NCBI GenBank assembly: GCA_023242925.1
Contig: CP096134.1
Span: 3,057,501-3,121,500 of the forward strand
DNA length: 64,000 bases
Origin: Hyphomonadaceae bacterium JAD_PAG50586_4
Lineage (GTDB): Bacteria > Pseudomonadota > Alphaproteobacteria > Caulobacterales > Aquidulcibacteraceae
Direction: 5' to 3'
In this document: positions 16,790 through 25,518 of the stretch, in pieces
How the letters are laid out: each line of letters begins with the position of its first letter
Position numbering within the stretch: the stretch's first letter is position 1
The notes under the pieces: model-generated
Database searches by the model: none
What the model saw: the letters and a program-made list of their open reading frames with translations, nothing else
Told to the model about the DNA's origin: nothing
Made by a program: the position numbers and the translations under genes

Positions 16790-17223
16790 TTAGGCGCGCT
16801 CATCCGGCGATGAGAGCCGCAGCATCAGATCGGCGGCCTTGTGCAATTCAGCCCGCTCCGCCGCCGACAACCGCGTCAGCCGCTTGGTCAGCAACGCCAA
16901 GCGCTTCTTGCGCCCTCTTCCATCAGCGCGCGGCCCTTGGCCGTCACCTCGATGCGCACGCCCCGCTTGTCTGTCTTGTCCGCACCCTTGGCGACGAGGC
17001 CCTCCGCTTCCAGATCGGCGACGAGCTTCGACATGGTCGGCGCGCGCACTTGCTCGGCCTTTGCCAGCGCGCTCAAACTCATCGCCCCGCCGAAGGTGAG
17101 CACCGACAGCGCCGAAAGCTTCGGCGCGGAAACGCCAGTCTCCGCATCCGCCGTCCGCACCGCGCGCAACAGGCGCAGCGCGGCCGAATGAACATGCATG
17201 GCCGTATCAAGCAGGCGTGACAT
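16790..17223 (-). CDS. MarR-family transcriptional regulator, frameshifted
   Basis: The N-terminal 110 residues contain the winged helix-turn-helix: LSVLTFGGAMSLSALAKAEQ, APTMSKLVADLEAEGLVAKG and the wing DKTDKRGVRIEVTAKG. After LMEEG the frame breaks; inserting one base in the run at 16913-16915 restores RKKRLALLTKRLTRLSAAER and an end of normal length at 16790. Restored length about 144 residues. A divergent VOC-family gene lies upstream, with a palindrome between them that is probably the operator. GTG 17229 is an alternative start. Confidence 0.85.
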
Positions 17224-17239
17224 CGACACGGATTCTGAC

Positions 17240-17272
17240 TTGACGTTATTAGTTAGTCAAACTAACTATATT
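17240..17272 (+). promoter_or_regulatory. Promoter with overlapping MarR-type operator
   Basis: TAGTTAG-TCAAA-CTAACTA (17250-17268) is a perfect seven-base inverted repeat in the 149-base gap between the MarR-type gene and the VOC gene. TTGACG at 17240-17245 and an AACTAT/TATATT element at 17264-17272 could be the -35 and -10 of a promoter directed to the VOC gene, with the palindrome inside it. Binding by the adjacent regulator is inferred. Confidence 0.6.
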
Positions 17273-17307
17273 GGAGCGGGCAGGCTGTGAAGCGAAACAA
17301 AGGGCGC

Positions 17308-17340
17308 GTCATCCCGGACGCGCGCAGCGCGATCCGGGAC
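17308..17340. repeat. Extragenic palindromic element
   Basis: TCCCGGA-CGCGC, a GCA loop and GCGCG-A-TCCGGGA form a hairpin (17312-17338). Very similar TCATCCCGGA...TCCGGGACC elements recur between genes in many alphaproteobacterial genomes, so this is probably a dispersed extragenic repeat. Only one copy is seen in this window. Confidence 0.5.
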
Positions 17341-17372
17341 CCAAGGGCTCACACGGAGTGAAAGGAAGCATC

Positions 17373-17753
17373 ATGACATCCCAACCGCTCATCTCCGGCA
17401 TAGCCCAAATCGCCCTCGCCAGCGCCGATCCCATCGCGCTCGTCGCCTTTTACCGCGACACGCTGGGCCTGCCCGTCTTGTTCGAAACCAACGGCATGAC
17501 GTTTTTTCAATCCGGCGCCACGCGCCTGATGATCGGCCAGGCCCAGCCCGGCCAAACCATTGGCGGCGACACGGTGATCTACTTCGAACCGCGCGATTGG
17601 AGCGCAGCGGAAGCCAAACTCGAACAAGCCGGCATCGCCTTGCTGCACCCCGCGCAAAAACTGCAAGAAGCCCCCGGCCGCGAACTCATGCTGCGCGCGT
17701 TCAAAGACCCCGAAGGTCACACCTTGGCGCTGATGGGGTGGCGGGCGATTTAG
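17373..17753 (+). CDS. VOC-family (glyoxalase/bleomycin-resistance fold) protein
   Basis: The 126-residue protein has the two-module beta-alpha-beta fold of the VOC superfamily: IALASADPIALVAFYRDTLGLPVLFETNG at the start and FKDPEGHTLALMGW at the end. VOC proteins bind a metal and act as dioxygenases, isomerases or drug-binding proteins; the role here is unknown. ATG 17373 has GAAAGGAAG upstream. It is divergent from the MarR-family gene and is the probable target of that regulator. Stops with the response regulator overlap by four bases. Confidence 0.85.
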   Translation: MTSQPLISGIAQIALASADPIALVAFYRDTLGLPVLFETNGMTFFQSGATRLMIGQAQPGQTIGGDTVIYFEPRDWSAAEAKLEQAGIALLHPAQKLQEAPGRELMLRAFKDPEGHTLALMGWRAI

Positions 17754-18100
17754 CCGAGCAATTTGTTCAAGCCCGCCTGCAATTCGGCGTCGCTCACAGG
17801 CTTGGTCAACACCTGCGCGCTCGCCAAGATCGGCGGCGTGTTCTTGATCTCGTCGTAGCCGGTGCAGAACGCTACCGGAACGCCAAGCTCGGCCAACTTC
17901 ACACCAAGCGCCACGCTTGATTGACCGCCAACATTGGCGTCCAGCAGCGCGCAATCGGGCCGCTCGCCGGCGAGCAGCTTTTCAGCCTCCTCGATCGTGT
18001 GCGCAGGCCCCAGCACGGCGTGGCCAAGCTCGACCAGCCGCTCCTCAAGCTCCATAGCGATCAAACGGTCGTCCTCGACGACCAAAATCTTCCGCTGCAC
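17750..18100 (-). CDS. Single-domain response regulator (REC)
   Basis: The 116-residue protein is one receiver domain: KILVVEDDRLIAMELEERL with the acidic pair, the phospho-accepting Asp54 in CALLDANVGG, the Thr in AFCTGYDE and the Lys in VLTKPVS. No output domain is fused, so it probably relays phosphate or acts by protein contact. Its kinase is not adjacent. The stop shares four bases with the VOC gene. Confidence 0.92.
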   Translation of the reverse strand: MQRKILVVEDDRLIAMELEERLVELGHAVLGPAHTIEEAEKLLAGERPDCALLDANVGGQSSVALGVKLAELGVPVAFCTGYDEIKNTPPILASAQVLTKPVSDAELQAGLNKLLG

Positions 18101-18263
18101 GCTATCCGCCCGCCAAATACGTCCGCGCGATCAAACATATACGGAACATTTCCTGGCGCAATCGGGCGCGCACGAGGCACGCGCCTGTGATCACGGGCCG
18201 CGCTTTTGCTTCGCGCGCAGCATCGCCATATTGGCCGGGCTCGAATCCCTGCAAGGCCATGCC

Positions 18264-19250
18264 ATGACCGAACCTGTCGCCCGCCACGCTCCCGTGATCA
18301 TCATTGGCTCCGGCCCCGCTGGCTACACCGCCGCCATCTACGCCGCGCGCGCCCTGCGCAAGCCTTTGCTCATCGCTGGCCTGCAACCAGGCGGCCAGCT
18401 CACCATCACGACGGACGTGGAGAATTACCCCGGCTTTGCCGACACGATCCAAGGCCCCTGGCTGATGGAGCAGATGAAGGCGCAGGCCAAGCACGTCGGC
18501 ACTGAGTTTGCGGACGACATCATCGTCAAAGCCGAACTGGATCAGCACCCCTTCCGCCTCACCGGCGATAGCGGCCAGATCTATCTGGCCGACGCGCTGG
18601 TCATCGCCACCGGCGCCCAAGCGAAATGGCTGGGCCTGCCGAGCGAGCAAAAATTCCAGGGCTTCGGCGTATCCGCGTGCGCGACGTGCGACGGCTTCTT
18701 TTATCGCGGCAAGGAAGTCGCTGTGATCGGCGGCGGCAACAGCGCCGTCGAAGAAGCGCTTTACCTTTCGCACCTCGCCTCGAAAGTAACGCTCATTCAC
18801 CGCCGCGACAGTCTGCGAGCCGAGAAAGTGCTGCAGGAGCGCCTCTTCAATCACCCGCGCATCGAAGTGGTTTGGGATACGGCGATCGAAGAGATCGAAG
18901 GCGAGCAGAACCCGCCTGGCGTGACCGGCATCATCTTGAAGAACGTCAAAACCGGCGCGCGCGAAGAACGCAAAGTCGACGGCGTGTTCGTGGCCATCGG
19001 CCACGCGCCGGCGACAGAACTCTTCAAGGGCCAGGTCGAGATGAAGGACAGCGGCTACATTATCGTGAAGCCGGGCACGACGCAGACCTCAATCCCCGGC
19101 GTCTTCGCCGCCGGCGACGTCACCGACGACACCTACCGCCAAGCCGTCACCGCCGCCGGCATGGGCTGCATGGCGGCCCTTGAGGCCGAGAAATATCTGG
19201 CGACCCTCGAACTCGATCACGCCCGCGCCAAGACCGGCGCCGCCGCCTAA
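18264..19250 (+). CDS. trxB: Thioredoxin-disulfide reductase
   Basis: The 328-residue flavoprotein reduces thioredoxin with NADPH. The FAD-binding GSGPAGYTAAIYAARA (residues 15-30), the redox pair CATC (Cys139, Cys142) within SACATCDGFF, the NADPH-binding VIGGGNSAVEEALYL, and the C-terminal AAGDVTDDTYRQAVTAAGMG are complete. ATG 18264 is chosen by homology (normal length of about 320-330); the frame runs open a further 110 codons upstream. It overlaps the mscS-like gene stop by four bases. Confidence 0.96.
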   Translation: MTEPVARHAPVIIIGSGPAGYTAAIYAARALRKPLLIAGLQPGGQLTITTDVENYPGFADTIQGPWLMEQMKAQAKHVGTEFADDIIVKAELDQHPFRLTGDSGQIYLADALVIATGAQAKWLGLPSEQKFQGFGVSACATCDGFFYRGKEVAVIGGGNSAVEEALYLSHLASKVTLIHRRDSLRAEKVLQERLFNHPRIEVVWDTAIEEIEGEQNPPGVTGIILKNVKTGAREERKVDGVFVAIGHAPATELFKGQVEMKDSGYIIVKPGTTQTSIPGVFAAGDVTDDTYRQAVTAAGMGCMAALEAEKYLATLELDHARAKTGAAA

Positions 19251-20263
19251 CGCTTTTCCTCGATTTGCGATGGATTTTCCGGCTCGGACTCTGGCTCGGG
19301 TCGCAGTGCGTCTTCAGCCGCATCATTCACGCTCGGCGCGGGCGTGGCTGGTAGAGCATGCGGCTTGGATTGCAGGTTCAGCGCCGCCATCGCGTCATTG
19401 CCCTCCTCGCCGAAGAAGGTGCGTAGGCGAATATCGCGTTGCGGGTATGGGATCTCGACACCCGCGGCACGCAGCGCGTCATCGATCGCCCAAGTATAGG
19501 CCGCGTTCATCGCCTTCGGGCGCTTTACCGCCTCTAGCGTCGGCCACACGATGAGTTCGAATTTCAGCGCGCTATCGCCGTAGCCGACGAGCCAAACTTG
19601 CGTGCGGCGCTCATCTGTGTCGGGCAGCGTGAAAGGCACATCGCGCGCCGCCGCGATCACACACTCCCGCACTTTTTCCTTATCGGCGCCAATCGCGACC
19701 TGGAACGGCACATGGATGCGACGCGTCTCGCCGCGCCGCGTCCAATTGATCATTGTGTTTTCGATCAGCTTGGAATTCGGGATCAGCAGATAGACATTGT
19801 CGTTGTTGCGCACCCGCGTGGCGCGCGGGCCGATCTCTTGCACAACGCCGCGCGTACCATCGTGCATCTCGACATAATCGCCGATCTGAATGGCGCGATC
19901 GAAGATGAGCGTGAGGCCTGAAACGAATTCCTTGATGATGCCTTGCAGACCAAGGCCGATACCAACACCCAAGCCGCCCGCGAACACCGCAACGGAGGAG
20001 AGATCGATGCCAAGCGACGAGAGCCCCGCCACCAGTCCGAACACGACCAAGCCGTAGGTCAGCACTTTCTCAGTGATGTAGAGTGCCGCCGCGCCCTGCC
20101 CGAGCCGTTGGCGGCCGCGAATACGCTTCAGCGCCGTGCCGATGATCCAGGACGCGGCCATGAACAGCACGACCAGCATCAACGCGCCGAACACGCCGCC
20201 CACGGTCACCACCGAGGTCCCCAGCCGGAACAGCTGAATGTGGGAAATGTCCTGGATCAGCAT
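19247..20263 (-). CDS. MscS-family mechanosensitive channel
   Basis: The 338-residue inner-membrane protein has three hydrophobic segments in the first 100 residues (VFGALMLVVLFMAASWII, then ITEKVLTYGLVVFGLVAGL) and the pore helix with glycine-alanine packing, SVAVFAGGLGVGIGLGLQGIIKEF. The beta domain starts with DRAIQIGDYVEMHDGTRGVV. The cytoplasmic C-terminus ends in a long proline and glutamate rich tail (about residues 305-338). It would release solutes at osmotic downshock. Divergent from a LysR-type gene. Confidence 0.92.
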   Translation of the reverse strand: MLIQDISHIQLFRLGTSVVTVGGVFGALMLVVLFMAASWIIGTALKRIRGRQRLGQGAAALYITEKVLTYGLVVFGLVAGLSSLGIDLSSVAVFAGGLGVGIGLGLQGIIKEFVSGLTLIFDRAIQIGDYVEMHDGTRGVVQEIGPRATRVRNNDNVYLLIPNSKLIENTMINWTRRGETRRIHVPFQVAIGADKEKVRECVIAAARDVPFTLPDTDERRTQVWLVGYGDSALKFELIVWPTLEAVKRPKAMNAAYTWAIDDALRAAGVEIPYPQRDIRLRTFFGEEGNDAMAALNLQSKPHALPATPAPSVNDAAEDALRPEPESEPENPSQIEEKR

Positions 20264-20314
20264 TCGAGAATCCTGACGCGCGCGTCCCCTTCTATCGACC
20301 GCGCCGGTGAGCTA

Positions 20315-20326
20315 TGCAATATTGCA
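20315..20326. promoter_or_regulatory. Palindrome upstream of the LysR-type gene
   Basis: TGCAATATTGCA is a perfect 12-base palindrome in the 113-base gap between the mscS-like and LysR-type genes. Similar TGCAATATTGCA sites lie beside LysR-type genes in other alphaproteobacteria, so it is a candidate binding site. It lies about 50 bases before the LysR-type start. Confidence 0.5.
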
Positions 20327-20376
20327 AAGAAAGAGGCCGCCGAACGGGCGCCATAGGGCGGGGAAATACGGCCTTG

Positions 20377-21266
20377 ATGGACTGGGACAAGCTCAAAACC
20401 TTCCATTTCGCGGCCGAGACCGGCTCGCTGACGGCCGCGGCCGAGAAACTGGGCGTCAGCCAATCCTCGGTCAGCCGCCAGATCGCGGCGCTCGAAAACG
20501 AAATGGGCGTGCCTCTGTTCCAGCGCCACGCGCGCGGGCTCCTGCTCACTGGCCCCGGCATGGCGCTGCGCGAATTCACCCGCGAAATGGCAGGTGCTGC
20601 CGTCATCGCCGAAAGCACGCTGAAGGACGCGCGCGAGAAGGTGATCGGCGATCTGAAGATCACAGCGCCGGTCGCGTTCGGCTCGACATGGCTTGCGCCG
20701 CGCCTCGTCAACTTCGCCGACAAATATCCCGAGACGCGCGTGCAATGCCTGCTCGACGACCGCGAGTTCGATCTCTTGAAGCTCGAGGCCGAATGCGCGA
20801 TCCGCTTGTGGGCAGCGACACATGCCGACCTCATCCAGCGCAAGCTCTTCGAGGTGCGCGTCAGCCTCTACGCATCAGCCGATTATCTGAAGCGCCACGG
20901 CACGCCGAAGGATGTCGTGGAACTCGATAACCACCGCATCATCGCCTACCAGGCCAACATCCCGACGCCGATGCGTGAATTGGATTGGGCCCAACGCGCC
21001 GGCCGCGAAGACGCAAAGCCACGCCCCCGCTCCTCGAGATCAACAATGTCTATGGCATGTTGCGCGCCGTCGAGAGCGGCTTCGGCATCGCCTCCGTGCC
21101 GGATTACATGGCGCGCGAAAATCCGAGCCTCGTAAAAGTTCTGCCCAATCTGCAAGGGCCGAGCTTCGAGGTCTATTTCATCTACCCAAGCGATCTAAAG
21201 CGCTCCAAACGCATCGCCGCCTTCCGACAATTCCTGATCGATGAATCGGAAGATTGGGAACCGTGA
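20377..21266 (+). CDS. LysR-family transcriptional regulator, frameshifted
   Basis: The N-terminal helix-turn-helix is clear: DWDKLKTFHFAAETGSLTAA, LGVSQSSVSRQIAALENEMG. The effector-binding domain follows (GDLKITAPVAFGSTWLAPRL, then YMARENPSLVKVLPNLQGPS). One base is missing at 21019-21020: adding a C joins EDAKPTPPLLEINNVYGML. Restored length about 297 residues. ATG 20377 begins the typical first helix. Effector unknown; its neighbours trxB and the mscS-like gene are possible targets. Confidence 0.88.
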
Positions 21267-21334
21267 CAGGTATCAGGCGCTGGAGCTCAGGTATCAGGTA
21301 CGCTGACACCTGACACCTGACACCTGACACCTCG
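21267..21334. repeat. Four tandem copies of a 7-base repeat with related flanking repeats
   Basis: TGACACC occurs four times in perfect tandem at 21304-21331. Just before it, CAGGTATCAGG occurs twice (about 21266-21276 and 21288-21298). On the other strand the tandem reads GGTGTCA, so it is an imperfect inverted partner of the AGGTATCA units. It fills the gap between the LysR-type gene and the metallopeptidase gene. Confidence 0.7.
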
Positions 21335-22245
21335 TTAAAGCTGCCCGTAGTTTCCCACCGCGAACGTGTCGCACTGGCGCGCGTCGCCGCTGTCGAAGCC
21401 GCGGCGGAACCAGCGCATACGTTGCGCTGACGAGCCGTGCGTGAATTGGCGCTCGTCAGAATGACCCAACGCATCGTCGCCGATCGCGTGCGCCGCGTTC
21501 AGGGCTTCGCGCAAATCGGCGTCATCGATCGCCAGCGAGGCCTGCGCGGTGTGACCCCACACGCCAGCGAAGCAATCGGCCTGGAGCTCGACGCGCACCG
21601 AAGTTTGGTTCTGATTTTCCCCTGCAATTGGCGCTGCGTCGCGCCGATCAGATTCTGCACGTGGTGGCCGACTTCGTGCGCGATCACATAGGCTTGGGCG
21701 AAATCGCCCGGCGCGCGCAGGCGATCTTGCATCACCTGATAGAAGCCGGGGTCGATGTAGAGATACGAATCCGCCGGGCAATAGAATGGGCCAACGTCGG
21801 AACTTGCGTTGCCGCAGCCCGTCGCCACCGCGCCCGAAAACACAGCCAACGTCGGATCGCGATACTCGCCGGGATTCACGCCGTAATTCGGCAAACGCCC
21901 CTGTTGGAATTGCGCGCGCCACACATCTTCGGTGGAACCGAGGATCGCGCGCGAGAAATCACACGCCGCCGCTTGCGCGTCGCACACAGTGCCTTCACCC
22001 GCCGCACTTTGCGTCTGCCCAGGCACGCCGCCGAGCAGCGCGCCGAAAATCATTTGCTTGATGCCGGGTGGCGCGAAGAAATAGACGCCCGCCAGCACGA
22101 CACCGGCGATCAGAATGCCGCGAATGCCGATGCGGCGCAGGATCGAGAACAACGCCGCCGCCGGCAAACCGCCGCCGCCGCCGCCGCCCGCGCCGCGGCC
22201 ACGATCCTCGAAATTGTCCGAACGGCGCTGATTGTCGGTGCGCAT
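21335..22245 (-). CDS. YpfJ-family neutral zinc metallopeptidase, frameshifted
   Basis: The restored protein of about 303 residues has a glycine-rich N-terminus, one membrane helix ([20 protein letters not shown]) and a periplasmic protease domain with the zinc motif [21 protein letters not shown], which supplies the third metal ligand region, and [19 protein letters not shown] with the C-terminal domain are in another frame; adding one G to the run at 21619-21622 gives [23 protein letters not shown] 22245 has GGGAGG six bases upstream. The family is uncharacterised in function. Confidence 0.87.
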
Positions 22246-22272
22246 TGGCATCCTCCCAGTGAGGGGCGGACC

Positions 22273-23517
22273 CTAGCCTGCCGCGCCGGTCTCGGGCAAT
22301 CGCGAAGGCTCGGGCGCACGGCGCAACCGCAACACGATCAGCAGCGCGCAGAGCGCCAAAATCGCCGCTAACAGGAACGCAGCACCCGGAAAAGAGATCG
22401 GCGCACCGGCGCCGGAAAACCGCCCCAGGATTTGCGTCATCACCAATGGCCCGAAAATCATCGTAAGGCTCATCATCGCCGAGACGCCGCCTTGCAATTC
22501 GCCCTGTTGTTCCGGCGGCACTTGCTTGGACATGATCGCGTTCATCGACGGATACGCGAGCCCTTGGAGCGCGCCAGCGGCCATCGCCACATAGGCAAAC
22601 CAAGCCTGCGTCGCGAACGCCAACATCAACATGCTGGCGGCGCCCGACACCAAACCAATAATCACGGCGCGCTGTTCGCCAATACGCGGCACGATTTTGC
22701 CGGTGAGATAGCCTTGCGTGAACGCCATCAGCACGCCGACGAAGGTGAGCGATGCGCCAATAGCCGCTTCGCTCCAATCAAAGCGGATTTTGGCGAAAAA
22801 CGACCAGGTCGCGGGATAGACTTGATGCGCAAGTTGCCACAGCAGCACCGCGCCGGCGAGCCCCATCACCGCGGGATAGCGCTTCAGCGCGAGCAGCGTG
22901 CCAAGCGGATTGGCGCGCTTCCATTCGAACGGACGCCTGCGCTCCTTCGCCAAACTCTCGGGCAGCACGAAATAGCCGTATGCGAAATTGAGCGCAGCGA
23001 GCCCGGCCGCCGCGAAGAACGGCGCGCGCGGCCCGAGTTCGCCAAGTAAGCCCCCGATCAGCGGCCCGACGATAAAGCCCACGCCGAAGGCAGCGCCCAT
23101 CATGCCGAAGCTTTGCGCGCGCTTTTCGGGCGCCGACACGTCCGCGATATAGGCCATCGCCGGCGAATAGACCGCACCCGCCATGCCTGCGATCGCGCGA
23201 CCGACGAAGAGCCACGCCAAAGTCGGCGCAAAGCCCATCAGCATGTAATCGATCGCGAACGCCGCAAGCGAGAGCAGCAACACCGGCCGGCGTCCAAACC
23301 GATCGCTCAAATTGCCCATGATCGGGCCGCAGACGAATTGCAGCACCGCATACGTCGTCAGCAGAAAGCCGGACATCAGCGTCGCGTACGCCAGCGGTTG
23401 GCCGGTGAGCTCCACTAAAAGCTGCGGCATCACCGGCATGATGATGCCAAAGCCGATCGTATCGATCAGCACGGTGAAGAAGATGAAAGCGAGAGCATGT
23501 TTGCCAGGTGCGCGCAT
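22273..23517 (-). CDS. Tet-type MFS transporter
   Basis: The 414-residue protein has 12 predicted membrane helices in two halves. The cytoplasmic loop after helix 2 reads [19 protein letters not shown], the MFS motif A, and motif C is in helix 5 ([18 protein letters not shown]). The first helix region [20 protein letters not shown] matches the TCR/Tet family (TetA-like drug-proton antiporters). Substrate is unknown. The next gene downstream on the minus strand is the metallopeptidase. Confidence 0.87.
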   Translation of the reverse strand: MRAPGKHALAFIFFTVLIDTIGFGIIMPVMPQLLVELTGQPLAYATLMSGFLLTTYAVLQFVCGPIMGNLSDRFGRRPVLLLSLAAFAIDYMLMGFAPTLAWLFVGRAIAGMAGAVYSPAMAYIADVSAPEKRAQSFGMMGAAFGVGFIVGPLIGGLLGELGPRAPFFAAAGLAALNFAYGYFVLPESLAKERRRPFEWKRANPLGTLLALKRYPAVMGLAGAVLLWQLAHQVYPATWSFFAKIRFDWSEAAIGASLTFVGVLMAFTQGYLTGKIVPRIGEQRAVIIGLVSGAASMLMLAFATQAWFAYVAMAAGALQGLAYPSMNAIMSKQVPPEQQGELQGGVSAMMSLTMIFGPLVMTQILGRFSGAGAPISFPGAAFLLAAILALCALLIVLRLRRAPEPSRLPETGAAG

Positions 23518-23559
23518 GGCTCACGCCTACAATTTATTTTCATTTTTTGCCAACTAATT

Positions 23560-24630
23560 TCACGACGCGGCGAAAAGATCACCCTGACCTCCAAGATCGG
23601 GCGGGCGGCGGAATTGCGTGCAATCGAGCGCCAAGCGCGGCTTATCCAATTCCAGGCGCCGGCACGCCTTGGTGAAACGGTCCGCGATCAGCTTTGCGTA
23701 CGGGCCCTCGCCCTTCTGGCGCTTGCCCCATTCGGGATCGTAATCGCGACCGCCGCGCATCTGGCGCACGATCCCCATCACCCGCGAAGCGCGGTCCGGG
23801 AAATGCGCGTGCAACCATTCGCGGAAGAGATCCTTGATCTCCAACGGCAGCCTGAGCACCACATACCCCGCCGCACTCGCGCCGGCCTTGGCGCATTCTT
23901 CGAGGATGGCTTCGATCTCGCGATCATTGATCGCCGGCACCACGGGCGCAACCATCACCGTCGTCGGCACGCCCGCGTCCGTCAGCGCGCGGATCGCTTC
24001 GATGCGCCTGTGCGGCGCGGCCGCACGCGGCTCCATTACGCGCGAAATGCGCCGATCCAAGCTCGTCACCGAGATCGCGGCTTTCGCCAAACCCCGCTCG
24101 GCCAAACGCGCGAGAATGTCGATGTCGCGGATCACGAGCTGCGATTTCGTGATCAGCGCCACCGGATGACGCCAGCGCTCCATCACCTCCAACAGCGCGC
24201 GCGTCACGCCATAGCCGCGCTCGATCGGCTGATAAATGTCGGTAACGCCGCCCAGCATGATCGTGCGCGGGCGATAACTTGGCTTGGCGAATTCGCGCTC
24301 CAGCAATTCCGCCGCGTTCGCTTTCACGAAGAGCTTGGTCTCGAAATCCAGCCCCGGCGACAGGCCCACGTACGCGTGGTTCGGCCGCGCATAGCAATAG
24401 ATGCAGCCATGCTCGCAGCCGCGATACGGATTGATCGATTGGTCGAAGGAAATGTCGGGGCTTTGATTGGTGGAGATGATGGTCTTGGCCAGTTCCGGCG
24501 TGACGATGGTTTCCAGCTTCTGGATCGGCTCGTTGGCCCAGCCGTCATCGAACTCTTCGCGCGCAAAGCGCTCGTAGCGGCCGCTCGCATTCGTGCGCGC
24601 GCCGCGTCCATGCAAGGGGTGGCGAGTCAT
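23560..24630 (-). CDS. PA0069-family radical SAM protein (SplB-like, COG1533)
   Basis: The 356-residue protein carries a radical SAM cluster motif CEHGCIYCYA (Cys72, Cys76, Cys79) within INPYRGCEHGCIYCYARPNH and the family block SPGLDFETKLFVKANAAELL. The family is related to spore photoproduct lyase-like proteins annotated as DNA repair photolyases, but its reaction is unknown. Its promoter region has a LexA box and a TATAAT so close to the start that the transcript would be nearly leaderless. Induction by DNA damage is therefore predicted. No partner gene shares the strand within 150 bases. Confidence 0.9.
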   Translation of the reverse strand: MTRHPLHGRGARTNASGRYERFAREEFDDGWANEPIQKLETIVTPELAKTIISTNQSPDISFDQSINPYRGCEHGCIYCYARPNHAYVGLSPGLDFETKLFVKANAAELLEREFAKPSYRPRTIMLGGVTDIYQPIERGYGVTRALLEVMERWRHPVALITKSQLVIRDIDILARLAERGLAKAAISVTSLDRRISRVMEPRAAAPHRRIEAIRALTDAGVPTTVMVAPVVPAINDREIEAILEECAKAGASAAGYVVLRLPLEIKDLFREWLHAHFPDRASRVMGIVRQMRGGRDYDPEWGKRQKGEGPYAKLIADRFTKACRRLELDKPRLALDCTQFRRPPDLGGQGDLFAAS

Positions 24631-24638
24631 GGCCTAGG

Positions 24639-24669
24639 ATTATAGGCGTATATAGAACATAACAAGAAC
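24639..24669 (-). promoter_or_regulatory. LexA-box-controlled promoter of the radical SAM gene
   Basis: On the minus strand GTTC-N7-GTTC (24669-24655) is a perfect match to the alphaproteobacterial LexA binding site. CTTGTT (24666-24661) and TATAAT (24644-24639), 16 bases apart, form a promoter overlapped by the box. TATAAT ends only nine bases before the ATG at 24630, so transcription would begin at or within about two bases of the start codon. Confidence 0.75.
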
Positions 24670-24683
24670 ATCCTGCATGTGAA

Positions 24684-24712
24684 GAAGGGCGCCGGTTCGA
24701 CCGACGCCCTTC
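24684..24712 (-). terminator. Hairpin downstream of the 30-residue gene
   Basis: A 13 bp stem with one C-A mismatch (GAAGGGCG-C-CGGT with ACCG-A-CGCCCTTC) and a TCG loop. It resembles the rpmE terminator stem. It lies 75 bases after the stop of the small minus-strand gene; there is no good T tract, so termination would be weak. Confidence 0.5.
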
Positions 24713-24786
24713 AAATATCCAGCATTCTCATCTTCTCGCCTTTGGATCTTGCGCCCTTCAGGGCCTGGGATTTTGGGGCGGAGGAC

Positions 24787-24879
24787 TTACGCAACGATCT
24801 GCGAGGCTTGCCAGACGGTGGCGTAGGCGGCCGGCGCGAACACGGCGAGGGCGGCGACGAGGGCGTAAAACTTGGTCAT
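24787..24879 (-). CDS. 30-residue secreted or membrane micro-protein
   Basis: ATG 24879 opens a 30-codon frame: a short start MTKFYALVAALAVFAPAAYA, which has the form of a signal peptide with an AYA cleavage motif or a single membrane helix, then TVWQASQIVA. TTGGAG lies eight bases upstream. It is isolated between a hairpin and a long gap. Small proteins of this form occur in Caulobacter relatives, but I recognise no named family. Confidence 0.55.
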   Translation of the reverse strand: MTKFYALVAALAVFAPAAYATVWQASQIVA

Positions 24880-25028
24880 GTGCTTGGCTCCAATTCTGTG
24901 CTTCGGAGCACCGCGCCCCGATGAGTTGAAGGTAGTAGAGCCTTAGCCATAACGATGTGACCGCGGGCACAAGGGGCGATCGGGGTGTAAAGCTGGCGCA
25001 GCGCAACGACGACCCCCACCCTTAGAAG

Positions 25029-25205
25029 ATGGCTAGACGCAATCGCCGCAATTTTGATGATTGGGTCGTCGTGCTGAGCGATGGCCTTAAAGCAACGCTT
25101 GCTGTCCTCTTCGCGACAACGGCTTTCATTGCGGCATTAGCCTCAGGAACCATTTCATTCGGCTCAAACGATGATGAGCGCAGGCTTAGTGCGCCGCCGT
25201 CTTAG
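25029..25205 (+). CDS. Small predicted membrane protein
   Basis: A 58-residue frame with a basic N-terminus ([16 protein letters not shown]) and one hydrophobic segment ([19 protein letters not shown], about residues 22-40), followed by a charged tail. The Shine-Dalgarno signal (AGAAG) is weak and adjacent to the ATG. The last 20 bases overlap the end of the SMR-transporter gene on the other strand. Supported by composition only. Confidence 0.4.
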   Translation: MARRNRRNFDDWVVVLSDGLKATLAVLFATTAFIAALASGTISFGSNDDERRLSAPPS

Positions 25206-25518
25206 AAAATAAATTCATCACCACGACGCCGGCGACGATGAGCGCCATGCCGATCATCGCGGCGGCGTCGAGTTTTTGGCCTTGCAGCAGCCACGCGGCG
25301 AGCGCGATAAGCACCACGCCGACGCCTGACCAGATCGCGTACGCCACGCCCGTCGGGATCGATTTCAACACCAGCGACAGCAAATAGAACGCGATCGCGT
25401 AGCCGATCACGACAACAAAAGACGGCCAGAATTTCGTGAACCCGTCCGACGCCTTCAGCGCCGTCGTGCCAATCACCTCCGCGACGATCGCGCCCGCCAG
25501 ATAAAGATACGCGATCAC
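25186..25518 (-). CDS. SMR-family multidrug efflux transporter (EmrE-like)
   Basis: The 110-residue protein has four membrane helices and the SMR hallmark Glu14 in [17 protein letters not shown], which binds substrate and protons. [12 protein letters not shown] and [18 protein letters not shown] are family signatures. It is a small drug-proton antiporter or cation exporter acting as a dimer. Its start overlaps the SDR stop (ATGA), so it is the last gene of a folB-SDR-SMR operon. Confidence 0.92.
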   Translation of the reverse strand: MIAYLYLAGAIVAEVIGTTALKASDGFTKFWPSFVVVIGYAIAFYLLSLVLKSIPTGVAYAIWSGVGVVLIALAAWLLQGQKLDAAAMIGMALIVAGVVVMNLFSKTAAH

